DNA from: Clostridia bacterium
GTDB lineage: Bacteria; Bacillota; Clostridia; Oscillospirales; CAG-272
Direction of reading: 5' to 3'
Assembly (NCBI GenBank): GCA_017937845.1
Contig: JAGBCV010000015.1
Coordinates: 1-38,785, forward strand
Length of the DNA stretch: 38,785 nt
Shown here one piece after another: positions 23,613 through 31,526 of this stretch. The notes below the pieces were generated by a model, which worked only from the letters and a program-made list of their open reading frames with translations, had not been told where the DNA came from and did not search any database. The position numbers and the translations under genes were made by a program. Each line of letters begins with the position of its first letter. Position 1 is the first letter of the stretch.

Positions 23613-23640
23613 CAACCTTTTTTCAAATTCCGTGTCTATA
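23613..23640 (+). promoter_or_regulatory. Putative ECF-type autoregulatory promoter
   Basis: CAACCTTTTTTC upstream of CGTGTCTATA. The AAC-plus-CGTGTC arrangement is the ECF promoter style, and it lies 37 nt before a sigma-factor start codon. No sigma-A boxes fit here. Confidence 0.5.
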
Positions 23641-23676
23641 TAGATGAAAGCTTTCAAAACATAAAAGGAGAACATC

Positions 23677-25344
23677 ATGCAACGAAAAGATGCTGAAATG
23701 CTCATCACAAAATTTATCAAGCCCATTTATGGATTTGCTTTGAAACGTGCAAAAAGCTTACAAGATGCGGAAGACCTTTCGCAGGAGATCGCTCTGCGTG
23801 CTTTTCGTGCTCTTTTGATGCGAGATGACATTGAAGAACCCGAAAAATTCATCTGGACGATCGCACACAATGCCCTTGCCAATCACTATCGGGATATGGA
23901 GAAAACCATGCTCGGAACACCCATTGATGAGCTTTCCGAACTTCTTATGTCCGACGCGCCAAGCGCGGAAGAAGATATCATTTTACATGAAACGAAAGAA
24001 AAATTGCAAAATGAGATCGCTTATCTTTCTAAAACGCAACGAGCCATTGTCATTCTCTATTATTACGAAAACAAAAAGCAAGAGGAGATCGCAAGCATCT
24101 TGAATATTCCCAAAGGCACGGTCAAGTGGCATCTTTTTGAAGCAAAAAAGGAATTGAAACGAGGTATGAATATCATGAGAGAACACAGCGAATTGAAATT
24201 TAACCCCATCAAATTTGACACCATTTCGACAAACGGCTCCCAAGGCACGAAAGGACACAACGCAAACTTCTTCCGTTCTGCTCTTTCGCAAAACATCGCG
24301 TATATCACAAAGGATACGCCAAAAACAATCAACGAAATCGCAGAAGCACTCGGCGTTTCGCCCGTCTACGTGGAAAGCGAAGCGGAATATCTTGAGGAAT
24401 ACGCATTTCTCATCAAAAAGGGCGAAAAATATCTTGCCAACATCATCATCGAAGAACCGACAAACGAGCTCATGCGTCTGCACGACGAGGCATACGAAAA
24501 AGCGGCTTCGCTTTTCGGAAATTCGCTCTATGATGCGCTTATCGCATCGGACATTCTTGATGATCGTGATATTTACGGCGGCAGATTCGGAGAAATGACG
24601 ATGACGGAGGATCCGCCCAAGGATAAAAACTTCCTTTTGTGGGCGCTGATCCCCTATATCGCGGCAAACTCCGAAAGTCATGCCGAGAAAAATCACATCA
24701 AATTCGAGGACGTTGCGACCTATCGTCCCGATGGCGGACACAATATCTGCAACGCTTCTCTTCTTCTTTCAGACGTAACGCCGCCAAAATATATGGAAGA
24801 CCTCAAGAAGTGCCTTGGACCCTGCTGGAACGAAAATGAACACTATCTCATATGGACTTGCGACACGAAATGGTCGGGCGAGCGCATCGATTACGACACG
24901 TACACCCATCACGTGCGCCATGTATTTTCCCTCTTAGCGCAAATCGACGAGGGCAATGAACTTCCCGAAAGCGATCTCGCCGAGCTTGCAAAGCATGGAT
25001 ACATTCGCGTTGTGTCCGGCAAGCATGGCGACACAAAAATCGCACCGCTTGCCGTTCAGATCGGAAGCAGAGAAACAAAGGAAAAGCTTCTCAATATCGG
25101 CATCAAGCTCAGAAATCAACTTTCCAAAGAGTTGGACGCGCTCAAAGCCCCCTATTGCCAAGCCGTCATGAAGAATACCGCTCCGCACATGAGAAAGGTA
25201 CAGGAATTTCAGTTACAGTATATGTTTGATTCCGATGGCTGGTTTATTCTTCATATTCTTCACACCTTGCTTGCAAACGGCAAATTAAATCCTCCGACCG
25301 AGGAACAAAAAAGAGCTGTCAGCACACTCGTTATTCATAAATAA
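23677..25344 (+). CDS. ECF sigma factor with long C-terminal extension
   Basis: 555 residues. Region 2 (about 8-85: KSLQDAEDLSQEIALRAFRAL; EKFIWTIAHNALANHYRD) and region 4 (about 112-165: LSKTQRAIVILYYYENKKQEE and SILNIPKGTVKWHLFEAKKEL) form a complete ECF sigma factor. Roughly 390 more residues follow. The first part looks like a winged helix (TPKTINEIAEALGVSPVYVE, EYLEEYAFLIKKGEKY); the rest is a mixed alpha/beta domain with several Trp and Cys. No anti-sigma gene is next to it, so the extension may sense the signal itself. AAAAGGAG precedes ATG 23677. Confidence 0.9.
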   Translation: MQRKDAEMLITKFIKPIYGFALKRAKSLQDAEDLSQEIALRAFRALLMRDDIEEPEKFIWTIAHNALANHYRDMEKTMLGTPIDELSELLMSDAPSAEEDIILHETKEKLQNEIAYLSKTQRAIVILYYYENKKQEEIASILNIPKGTVKWHLFEAKKELKRGMNIMREHSELKFNPIKFDTISTNGSQGTKGHNANFFRSALSQNIAYITKDTPKTINEIAEALGVSPVYVESEAEYLEEYAFLIKKGEKYLANIIIEEPTNELMRLHDEAYEKAASLFGNSLYDALIASDILDDRDIYGGRFGEMTMTEDPPKDKNFLLWALIPYIAANSESHAEKNHIKFEDVATYRPDGGHNICNASLLLSDVTPPKYMEDLKKCLGPCWNENEHYLIWTCDTKWSGERIDYDTYTHHVRHVFSLLAQIDEGNELPESDLAELAKHGYIRVVSGKHGDTKIAPLAVQIGSRETKEKLLNIGIKLRNQLSKELDALKAPYCQAVMKNTAPHMRKVQEFQLQYMFDSDGWFILHILHTLLANGKLNPPTEEQKRAVSTLVIHK

Positions 25345-25359
25345 AAGCCTTGCCGTCGC

Positions 25360-25388
25360 TTGACATTATCAGTCTTCTGTGATATACT
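25360..25388 (+). promoter_or_regulatory. Promoter for IMPase-like gene
   Basis: TTGACA, 17 nt, TATACT, starting 16 nt after the sigma-factor stop. Confidence 0.85.
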
Positions 25389-25424
25389 TTTCTCAAAGAA
25401 ACATATCAAAAAAGGAGACTCTCC

Positions 25425-26216
25425 ATGAAACATATCAGCGAAACACTCATTCCGCTTATGCGCCAAGCGGGCAAGATCATGCTGGAAGCGCACGATATCG
25501 AATCGGAAAACAGCATTAGCGAAAAGGGCGATGCGGCAAACCTCGTCACGATTTATGACGTTGCCGTTCAGAATTTTCTTCTGACGGAAATCAAAAAAGC
25601 GATTCCCGAAGCATATTTCATTGCGGAAGAAAAGGAAAACGACCCCGACGTTTTGAACCGTGAATATTGCTTCATCATCGACCCCATCGACGGTACGGCA
25701 AATTTCGCACATGAATACAGACATTCCTGCATCTCTCTTGCGCTCTTTTCCTACAACGACCCCATCTTTGCGGCAGTTTACGATCCCTATCAAGACGAGC
25801 TTTTCTCCGCAACTAAGGGCGGCGGCGCATTTGTCAACGGCAGAAAAATGCAGGTCGTGGAACGCGATTTCGCACATTCCATCGTAGCGTTCGGCTCTTC
25901 TCCTTATTATAAGGACACGCTCGGTGAAAAGACCTTCAAGCTCGTTCACGCGCTTTATCGCACTTGCAGTGACGTTCGTCGCAGTGGCTCGGCGGCGCTC
26001 GACCTTGCTTATCTTGCGGCAGGCAGAAACGATATCTTCTTTGAAATGGTGCTTCATCCGTGGGATATCGCCGCAGGCTACTTGCTCATCAAGGAAGCGG
26101 GCGGTATCATGACGACCATGGACGGAAAAGAAATTTCATTTGCCGCGCCCAGCTCCGTTTTGGCAGCCGCACCGAACGTCTATGAAAATGCCTTGAATGT
26201 GATCAAGAATATTTGA
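25425..26216 (+). CDS. Inositol monophosphatase family enzyme
   Basis: A 263-residue Mg-dependent phosphatase of the IMPase/FBPase/CysQ superfamily. Metal-binding motifs are EEKEND (motif 1 region), DPIDGTANFAHEY (about 86-98) and the C-terminal HPWDIAAGYLLIKEAGG (about 209-225). Length is typical. Relatives act on inositol-1-phosphate, adenosine 3',5'-bisphosphate or sugar phosphates; motifs alone do not decide which. It has its own consensus promoter and a bidirectional terminator, so it is monocistronic. Confidence 0.93.
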   Translation: MKHISETLIPLMRQAGKIMLEAHDIESENSISEKGDAANLVTIYDVAVQNFLLTEIKKAIPEAYFIAEEKENDPDVLNREYCFIIDPIDGTANFAHEYRHSCISLALFSYNDPIFAAVYDPYQDELFSATKGGGAFVNGRKMQVVERDFAHSIVAFGSSPYYKDTLGEKTFKLVHALYRTCSDVRRSGSAALDLAYLAAGRNDIFFEMVLHPWDIAAGYLLIKEAGGIMTTMDGKEISFAAPSSVLAAAPNVYENALNVIKNI

Positions 26217-26222
26217 ATAACA

Positions 26223-26250
26223 AAAATCTCCCTTGCATAAAGGGAGATTT
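26223..26250. terminator. Bidirectional terminator
   Basis: Stem AAAATCTCCCTT / AAGGGAGATTTT, GCAT loop, with A and T tracts on both sides. It lies between converging genes. Confidence 0.9.
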
Positions 26251-26256
26251 TTTGTA

Positions 26257-26631
26257 TCAAAGCGCATACTGCGAAATGATCTTACCGATCTGCACGATAT
26301 CGGAAGCGCCCGTAAATTCAAAGCTTACCTTGCCGACACCGCTGAAATAAAGCTCAAGCTCGCTGTCAAGGTCAAACACACCTGAGGTTTCGATGGAAAA
26401 AACGCTGATTTTTTTATACGGGAGAGAGGTAAAATCCTGTTTTTTGCCCGTAAGTCCCTGCACGTTTGCCGCAATCACGCGCTTATCCGTGAATACGACG
26501 TAATCTCGAATGCCCTTATACACGCCGATGATGCTCTCATCTGCGAGCAAGAGGGCTTCTAAATTTTTGCCGATCTCGCCGTTTCCGACCTTTCTGAGTT
26601 TTACATAAGAACCGTTCTGAAAATCGATCAT
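26257..26631 (-). CDS. Bacterial PH-domain protein
   Basis: A 124-residue protein that appears to be one bacterial PH-like domain (Bac_PH type): LLADESIIGVYKGIRDYVVFTDKRVIAANVQG, with the typical DYVVFTDKR strand, then KISVFSIETSG and a final amphipathic helix (SDIVQIGKIISQYAL). Proteins of this family are cytosolic, often oligomeric and of unknown function. AGGAGG lies before ATG 26631. The promoter at 26673-26701 overlaps the stop of the membrane gene upstream. Confidence 0.88.
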   Translation of the reverse strand: MIDFQNGSYVKLRKVGNGEIGKNLEALLLADESIIGVYKGIRDYVVFTDKRVIAANVQGLTGKKQDFTSLPYKKISVFSIETSGVFDLDSELELYFSGVGKVSFEFTGASDIVQIGKIISQYAL

Positions 26632-26672
26632 GTCATTTTCCTCCTAAAAAGTAAATTCTTCTATACAATATG

Positions 26673-26701
26673 AGTATATCACAAAAATATGAACAATTCA
26701 A
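26673..26701 (-). promoter_or_regulatory. Promoter for PH-domain gene
   Basis: TTGAAT, 17 nt, TATACT. Confidence 0.65.
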
Positions 26702-28005
26702 TCACCTAAGTACTTTGCGTCTCTTTTTTTGAACAAAACAAGCGCCAAAGCACCGCCACCGACGCTCAAAACGCAAGCGATCACCGCGCACGCCATGACC
26801 CATGTATGCAGATAGGTAGAGGCGATATTGATAATCAAATCGCCAATGAGCGGGAAAAGAGGCAAAAGCATCAACACTTTCGGCATCTTCTTTTCTTTCC
26901 AAAGCGCATGAGCACCCATGGAAAGCGCAAGTGCCGTCAGCAAAAAGAGGATAAAATTGATAGTCGAATGAATATCCATCACAAGATTGCGCGTTTGAAT
27001 TTCCAAGGCATCGATGTATCGAAACGGAACATTGACAAAAAGGCTATACAAAAACGCGATGACCTTTAGAATCAAATACGCACGCACACTTTTTTTCACC
27101 TTGGACATATCCGGCACCGCCGCCATCACATGACAAAGCACAACGGCTGAAAACGCCGTGATCGCAAAGGAAAAATACATCTGACGATACGAAAGCGCGC
27201 TCATATATTCTCCAACATTTTCGATCGTATCTCTCAGCTCATGAATATGCTCCGAAACGTAGACTTGATACAGGCTGAGCGCCTCGGACATCAAGATCAA
27301 AGCAAACCAAAAGAGAAACGCCACGAGCGTGCCTTTTTTGATAAGGCGTTCGGATTCATCTTCATAGGAAAGCTTTTCGACCCACGAGATAAACAAATAT
27401 TCCAGCCCAAGCCCCAAAACGGAGAAAAGATAACCGTTCAAAACGCTCCAAAAGCGCAAAAACGAACCGTTCACGGAATAATCCAAAAATGCGGCGATCA
27501 CAAACGGCAAAAGAAGCACCGCCGCCAACTTGCCGATATTTTTGCAAACATTGGTGTAATAGGTTTTCTTATCCTCTGCGATAAAGGTATAATTGAAGTT
27601 GATCTCACGGCTCTTAAAGGAATAAAAGAAATACATATACCCCAGCATTTCCAAAACAAGAATAAAATGATTGACGGGAAAATCATTTCTTCCGCGCACA
27701 AACGGAAGCGTCAGCGCATAGCCCGAGATCGCCGCGATGATCATAAATTTTCCTGCGTTCAAATAAAAGGTGTGCTTTTCGCTCTCCTGCCGTTCATCCG
27801 CGCCGCCGTAAAACCGCACGAGTCCAATCAGCAAAATCACGATGCCACAGATCGAAACAAAAAGCTCCGCCATATAATTTTTCGCGGAAAATTCCGTTAC
27901 AAGCATACGGACGAGCGCATAAAAAACGGAAAACAACACCGCACAGATGATACCGCGCCTATAAATCTTGCCACATTCCGCATTGATTCTTTCATCATAA
28001 AACAT
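26698..28005 (-). CDS. Polytopic membrane protein paired with XRE regulator
   Basis: 435 residues with about ten hydrophobic segments, no signal peptide and short loops. One longer polar loop (around 230-260, HIHELRDTIENVGEYMSALS) lies between helices. No transport motif or named family was recognised. GGGAGG precedes ATG 28005, which overlaps the end of the small XRE gene by a spacing of two bases, so both are made together. A small XRE repressor coupled to a membrane protein is a frequent Firmicutes arrangement; the regulator probably controls this gene through the two operators upstream. Confidence 0.8.
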   Translation of the reverse strand: MFYDERINAECGKIYRRGIICAVLFSVFYALVRMLVTEFSAKNYMAELFVSICGIVILLIGLVRFYGGADERQESEKHTFYLNAGKFMIIAAISGYALTLPFVRGRNDFPVNHFILVLEMLGYMYFFYSFKSREINFNYTFIAEDKKTYYTNVCKNIGKLAAVLLLPFVIAAFLDYSVNGSFLRFWSVLNGYLFSVLGLGLEYLFISWVEKLSYEDESERLIKKGTLVAFLFWFALILMSEALSLYQVYVSEHIHELRDTIENVGEYMSALSYRQMYFSFAITAFSAVVLCHVMAAVPDMSKVKKSVRAYLILKVIAFLYSLFVNVPFRYIDALEIQTRNLVMDIHSTINFILFLLTALALSMGAHALWKEKKMPKVLMLLPLFPLIGDLIINIASTYLHTWVMACAVIACVLSVGGGALALVLFKKRDAKYLGD

Positions 28006-28007
28006 AA

Positions 28008-28202
28008 TCAGTCCTCCCAAAATAAATCGTTTAAGGTCTTGTCAAGCGCTTTACAAAGCTTCAGACATAGGGCGATGGTGGGGTTATAATCGCCGTTTTC
28101 GATCATATTGACGGTCTGTCTGGAAACGCCGATGAGCTTTGCCAGCTCCGTCTGCGAGATCCCCTTTTGCTGTCGCGCTTCTCTCATTTTTTCATTCAGC
28201 AT
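28008..28202 (-). CDS. Small XRE-family (Cro/CI-type) regulator
   Basis: A 64-residue single-domain DNA-binding protein: MREARQQKGISQTELAKLIG, recognition-helix region VSRQTVNMIENGDYNP, ending LNDLFWED. This is the compact YvaO-like type found before membrane genes. AGAGGTG lies before ATG 28202. Two near-identical 18-bp palindromes lie in its promoter, one over the -35 box and one after the -10 box, which points to autorepression. Confidence 0.93.
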   Translation of the reverse strand: MLNEKMREARQQKGISQTELAKLIGVSRQTVNMIENGDYNPTIALCLKLCKALDKTLNDLFWED

Positions 28203-28212
28203 GATTCACCTC

Positions 28213-28230
28213 TGTCATTTATATTTGACA
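28213..28230. promoter_or_regulatory. Operator 1 of the XRE pair
   Basis: TGTCATTTATATTTGACA: arms TGTCA/TGACA around an AT core. It lies downstream of the -10 box. It differs from operator 2 at only two symmetric positions. Confidence 0.7.
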
Positions 28231-28235
28231 CCCAT

Positions 28236-28264
28236 AGTATAACACAGATGTATCGACTTGTCAA
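28236..28264 (-). promoter_or_regulatory. Promoter of XRE/membrane pair
   Basis: TTGACA, 17 nt, TATACT. The -35 box lies inside operator 2. Confidence 0.85.
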
Positions 28265-28276
28265 TTATATTAGACA
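28259..28276. promoter_or_regulatory. Operator 2 of the XRE pair
   Basis: TGTCAATTATATTAGACA, overlapping the -35 box. Centre-to-centre distance from operator 1 is 46 bp, about 4.4 helical turns. Confidence 0.7.
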
Positions 28277-28302
28277 AATATTTTCAAAATTTTCTATCAA
28301 AA

Positions 28303-28330
28303 AAGCCTTCCCGATTTTTCGAGAAGGCTT
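28303..28330 (-). terminator. Terminator downstream of EcsC gene
   Basis: AAGCCTTC and GAAGGCTT pair; on the minus strand a TTTTTT tract follows. The REP-like repeat lies between it and the ecsC-like stop. Confidence 0.75.
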
Positions 28331-28379
28331 TGGCATATCAGACTTGTTCGGTAACTTTACATTTCAAATATCTCTGTGC

Positions 28380-28505
28380 GGTCATCCTGAGCGAAACACC
28401 GCCGAGATTCCGCTTCGCGATTTTGCTGACGCAAAATTTCGACTTCGGGCTTCGCCCTATACTCAGAATGACACGGCGATGTTTAGTCGAATGGATCTCG
28501 CGGAC
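28380..28505. repeat. REP-like palindromic repeat, copy 1
   Basis: GTCATCCTGAGCG begins it and CTCAGAATGAC comes near its end; a central hairpin TTCGGGCTTCGCCCT and the tail TCGAATGGATCTC match copy 2. ACACCGCCG can pair with CGGCGATGT. It carries about 40 extra bases before the central hairpin that copy 2 lacks. Confidence 0.8.
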
Positions 28506-28535
28506 GTAGCAATTCATCCTTGTTCATGCTTGTAT

Positions 28536-29354
28536 TTACCCAATTCTTGCTCTTTGTTCGCCGAGCAGTTTTTCGAGGAAACGCTTTTGGTATTGCAGTT
28601 GTACGTAATTCATAATTTTATGATAATAGAGCGGATTTGCCGCGCCGCCGACGATACCGACGACGGGAAGTCCCTGAATAAACTTCAAAACGAGCATATC
28701 CATGGCGAAAACGCCAGCCGTATCCTCCATCTGCGCCGCCAATTCCTCCTCTGTGACCTCTTTTCCGATCTGCATCATCAAGGAATCCAATTCCGCATTT
28801 CTTGTAAAAATCTCATCCCCGCTCGCAAGCGACGCCGCCATCATTTTGAGGATCAGATATTGCTCGTATGGGGATTCATAATCAAAACCGTAATGGAGCG
28901 CCGTTTCATAGACACCGCGCAAGAGCATCGCGATAAACAACACGATATCGGGAAGCCCAACACCGAGGATACCGAGTCCGACACCCTCCACGGTCGTCAG
29001 CGCCATATTCATCGCATGGGAACGGAGAGCCGATTTGCGAATCTCCCGAATCTCATTTCTCGTCCCCTTAACTTGAAACGCAAAATCCCAAATGGCATGA
29101 TTATCCTTGATCGTATCTTTATCGTAGCTCCTTTCGATGATGGCGCGCCCTTGCTTGAAGACGAGCGCGAAGCCCTTGGAAAACGCCGCTTTCAAACCGT
29201 CCATTCCCTTTTGGGGAATCCGCTTTTCCAATTCGATTTTCCATGCCGCATTCTTTTTCTTTTGCAAGGAACGAAGATATTGCTTTTCTTTTCTCTTAAT
29301 GAGCATAAGCTCCCTTTCCAAGGTAATCATATGCATTTTCTGTCTGCCGTTCAT
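28536..29354 (-). CDS. EcsC family protein
   Basis: A 272-residue EcsC-domain protein. The basic helical N-terminus (KRKEKQYLRSLQKKK) is followed by the EcsC core: GLGILGVGLPDIVLFIAMLL, RGVYETALHYGFDYESPYEQ and a glycine-rich hydrophobic stretch GLPVVGIVGGAANPLYYHKI. EcsC proteins are membrane-associated and of unknown activity; the name comes from the B. subtilis ecs exporter operon, but here it stands alone. ATG 29354 is preferred; a GTG three codons upstream is possible. The ribosome site is weak. Confidence 0.88.
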   Translation of the reverse strand: MNGRQKMHMITLERELMLIKRKEKQYLRSLQKKKNAAWKIELEKRIPQKGMDGLKAAFSKGFALVFKQGRAIIERSYDKDTIKDNHAIWDFAFQVKGTRNEIREIRKSALRSHAMNMALTTVEGVGLGILGVGLPDIVLFIAMLLRGVYETALHYGFDYESPYEQYLILKMMAASLASGDEIFTRNAELDSLMMQIGKEVTEEELAAQMEDTAGVFAMDMLVLKFIQGLPVVGIVGGAANPLYYHKIMNYVQLQYQKRFLEKLLGEQRARIG

Positions 29355-29387
29355 CGTTTTCACCGTCCGTTTTTTTACTTTGTTTTC

Positions 29388-29416
29388 ATTGTACCATAAG
29401 TTTCGATTTTACGCAA
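29388..29416 (-). promoter_or_regulatory. Promoter for EcsC gene
   Basis: TTGCGT, 17 nt, TACAAT. Confidence 0.65.
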
Positions 29417-29446
29417 CGGTTTTGTTATTTTTCATATATCTTATCA

Positions 29447-29475
29447 TTGACTTTATACCCCGCACATGGTAAAAT
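29447..29475 (+). promoter_or_regulatory. Promoter for GH130 operon
   Basis: TTGACT, 17 nt, TAAAAT, then GGAGG before ATG 29511. It diverges from the EcsC promoter. Confidence 0.75.
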
Positions 29476-29510
29476 GAGAGCGACAATATTTGTTATGGAG
29501 GATACAACAA

Positions 29511-30536
29511 ATGCCAAGAAAATTCCGCCCCGTCGATGAATCCCTTTTCAAGACAGAACCCTGCATCACTCGTTATCCCGAAACCATTCTTTCCCGAAAG
29601 GACGTTCCTTACCGCTCCGCGCTCACCTTCAACGCCGGTGTTTTGAAGCGTGAAAACGGCGAATACGTCATGATCTTCCGCAACGATATCGGAGATTATG
29701 ACAAGAAAATCTTAGAGGGAACAAATCTCGGTCTTGCCTTTTCCGATGACGGTATCCATTGGAAGGTCGATCCTGAACCTTGCTTTGCGATGCAAGACGA
29801 TGAGATCATGCGTGTATATGACCCCCGCATCACCGAGATCGACGGCGAATACTGTATGTGCTTTGCCGTTGACACCAAGCACGGCGTTTGCGGCGGCATG
29901 GCAACGACAAAAGACCTCAAAAACTTTGAGGTGAAATCCATTTCCGTTCCCGAAAACCGAAACATGGTACTTTTCCCCGAAAAAATTAACGGAAAATACG
30001 TCCGTTTGGAACGTCCGATGCCCGTATATTCCCGCGGCGGCGACGTTTTTGATATTTGGATCTCCGAATCTCCCGACCTTGTCTATTGGGGCAATTCCAA
30101 GCTCGTCATGGGTGTGGAGGACGTTCCCTACTGCAACGACAAGATCGGTCCCGGCGCACCGCCCATCAAGACCGACAAGGGCTGGCTCATCATTTTCCAT
30201 TCCGTTGACGTTGACCCGAACCGCGGTAAAAACGGTTGGGAAGCCGCTTGGAGAAAGCGTTACGTCATCGGTATCGCGCTGCTTGACCTCGAAGACCCCT
30301 CCAAGGTCATCGGTATGTCGAAAAAGCCTCTCATAGTTCCCGAGGGCTACTGGGAAATGGAGGAGGGCTACCGCACGAACGCGCTCTTCCCTTGCGGTAT
30401 GCTTTTGGAAGACGACAACACCGTCCGCATCTATTACAGCGCAGGCGACGCCATCGTCAGAATGGCGACTGCAAAGCTTGACGACCTGCTCGCGCTTTGT
30501 ACAGAGCCCCGTCAGTATCCCAAAGAAGAGGCATAA
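29511..30536 (+). CDS. GH130 beta-mannoside phosphorylase-like enzyme
   Basis: A 341-residue five-bladed propeller enzyme of family GH130, most members of which cleave beta-mannosides with phosphate to release alpha-mannose 1-phosphate. Recognisable parts are TFNAGV, RVYDPRITEIDGEY with the conserved catalytic Asp, RLERPMP, GPGAPPIKT and WLIIFHSVD. There is no signal peptide, so it is cytosolic. The ATG at 29511 has GGAGG upstream; an in-frame start at 29490 does not. The operon partners are a HAD phosphatase and a toroid-type protein. The acceptor sugar is not readable. Confidence 0.93.
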   Translation: MPRKFRPVDESLFKTEPCITRYPETILSRKDVPYRSALTFNAGVLKRENGEYVMIFRNDIGDYDKKILEGTNLGLAFSDDGIHWKVDPEPCFAMQDDEIMRVYDPRITEIDGEYCMCFAVDTKHGVCGGMATTKDLKNFEVKSISVPENRNMVLFPEKINGKYVRLERPMPVYSRGGDVFDIWISESPDLVYWGNSKLVMGVEDVPYCNDKIGPGAPPIKTDKGWLIIFHSVDVDPNRGKNGWEAAWRKRYVIGIALLDLEDPSKVIGMSKKPLIVPEGYWEMEEGYRTNALFPCGMLLEDDNTVRIYYSAGDAIVRMATAKLDDLLALCTEPRQYPKEEA

Positions 30537-30548
30537 AGGTGAATTGAT

Positions 30549-31499
30549 ATGGTAACATTTATCGATACAAAATCCCCCTCCGTCGTCCGCGCCTTTGAAA
30601 AGCGTGAGATCCTCTACGCCTTTCACGATATCGACGGCACACATTCCCTCATTCGTGATTGGCCGCCCGTCATGAGCATCGTTCTGCACTACGTTTCCGA
30701 GGGCGGTGTCCCCGACGGCTACGACAGCGACGAAAATCTCAAAAAGATCATCGATATGACGGGAACAAAGCCTCTCCCCGAAACCGACAGCTTTTGCATC
30801 GAATCTGCGGGACTTTCCGCGCTGACACAGATGGAATGGGCGATCCGCCGCGCCATCGACCGCGGTCATATCGATATTCCCTGCGATAAAGAGGACAACC
30901 GCCGCAAGATCGAAATGATTCGCAAAGGAGAAGAAATTTTTGAAATACCCGATTCCAAAGAGCTTACCGATTTCCTTGCCGTACACACGCCCCGCCTTTT
31001 CAAGTTTTACGAAAAAGTGCTCAATGGCTTTTGCCGTGATAAAAATCTCGCGCTCGCCAAAAAAGACCCCGACCGCTTCATCGTGGACGGCTCTAAGGAA
31101 TTTTTGGCATATCTCCACGCGCATGGCGTTAAAAATTATTTCGTAACGGGTGCCGTCGTGGAAAAAGGCATGGGTATGCACGAGGAGGTCGAAACGCTCG
31201 GCTTTGAAATCGGCGAGGGCAAGCTCATCGAGGACCTCATCGGCTCGACTTGGACGGATAAGATCCCGAAAGATGAGATCATGGAAAGGCTCATGCAAAA
31301 GCTCGGCGCTGACGGCAAGAATATTCTCGTCATCGGCGACGGCAGAAGCGAGATCTCCGCAGGCGTGAAAATGGGCGCTCTCTGCATCAGCCGTTTGGAG
31401 AAAAAAGATACCTTCCGCCGAAATCTCCATAAGGAGCTTGGCACGCATATCCTCGTCGAAAGCTACAACGAGGAAGATTTCAAACATTTGATGGCATAG
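30549..31499 (+). CDS. HAD-superfamily hydrolase
   Basis: 316 residues. HAD motif I is HDIDGTHSL (26-34), with both Asp residues kept. Motif II is VTGA (around residue 200). Motif III and IV are a Lys-rich stretch and VIGDGRSEISAGVKMG (around 262-277). A helical cap of roughly 150 residues sits between motifs I and II. It lies 12 nt after the GH130 gene and is clearly co-transcribed. A phosphatase for the sugar phosphate made by GH130, or for a pathway product, is a reasonable inference. Confidence 0.88.
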   Translation: MVTFIDTKSPSVVRAFEKREILYAFHDIDGTHSLIRDWPPVMSIVLHYVSEGGVPDGYDSDENLKKIIDMTGTKPLPETDSFCIESAGLSALTQMEWAIRRAIDRGHIDIPCDKEDNRRKIEMIRKGEEIFEIPDSKELTDFLAVHTPRLFKFYEKVLNGFCRDKNLALAKKDPDRFIVDGSKEFLAYLHAHGVKNYFVTGAVVEKGMGMHEEVETLGFEIGEGKLIEDLIGSTWTDKIPKDEIMERLMQKLGADGKNILVIGDGRSEISAGVKMGALCISRLEKKDTFRRNLHKELGTHILVESYNEEDFKHLMA

Positions 31500-31526
31500 T
31501 TCACGTCCGCACAAAGGAGCCACGAT

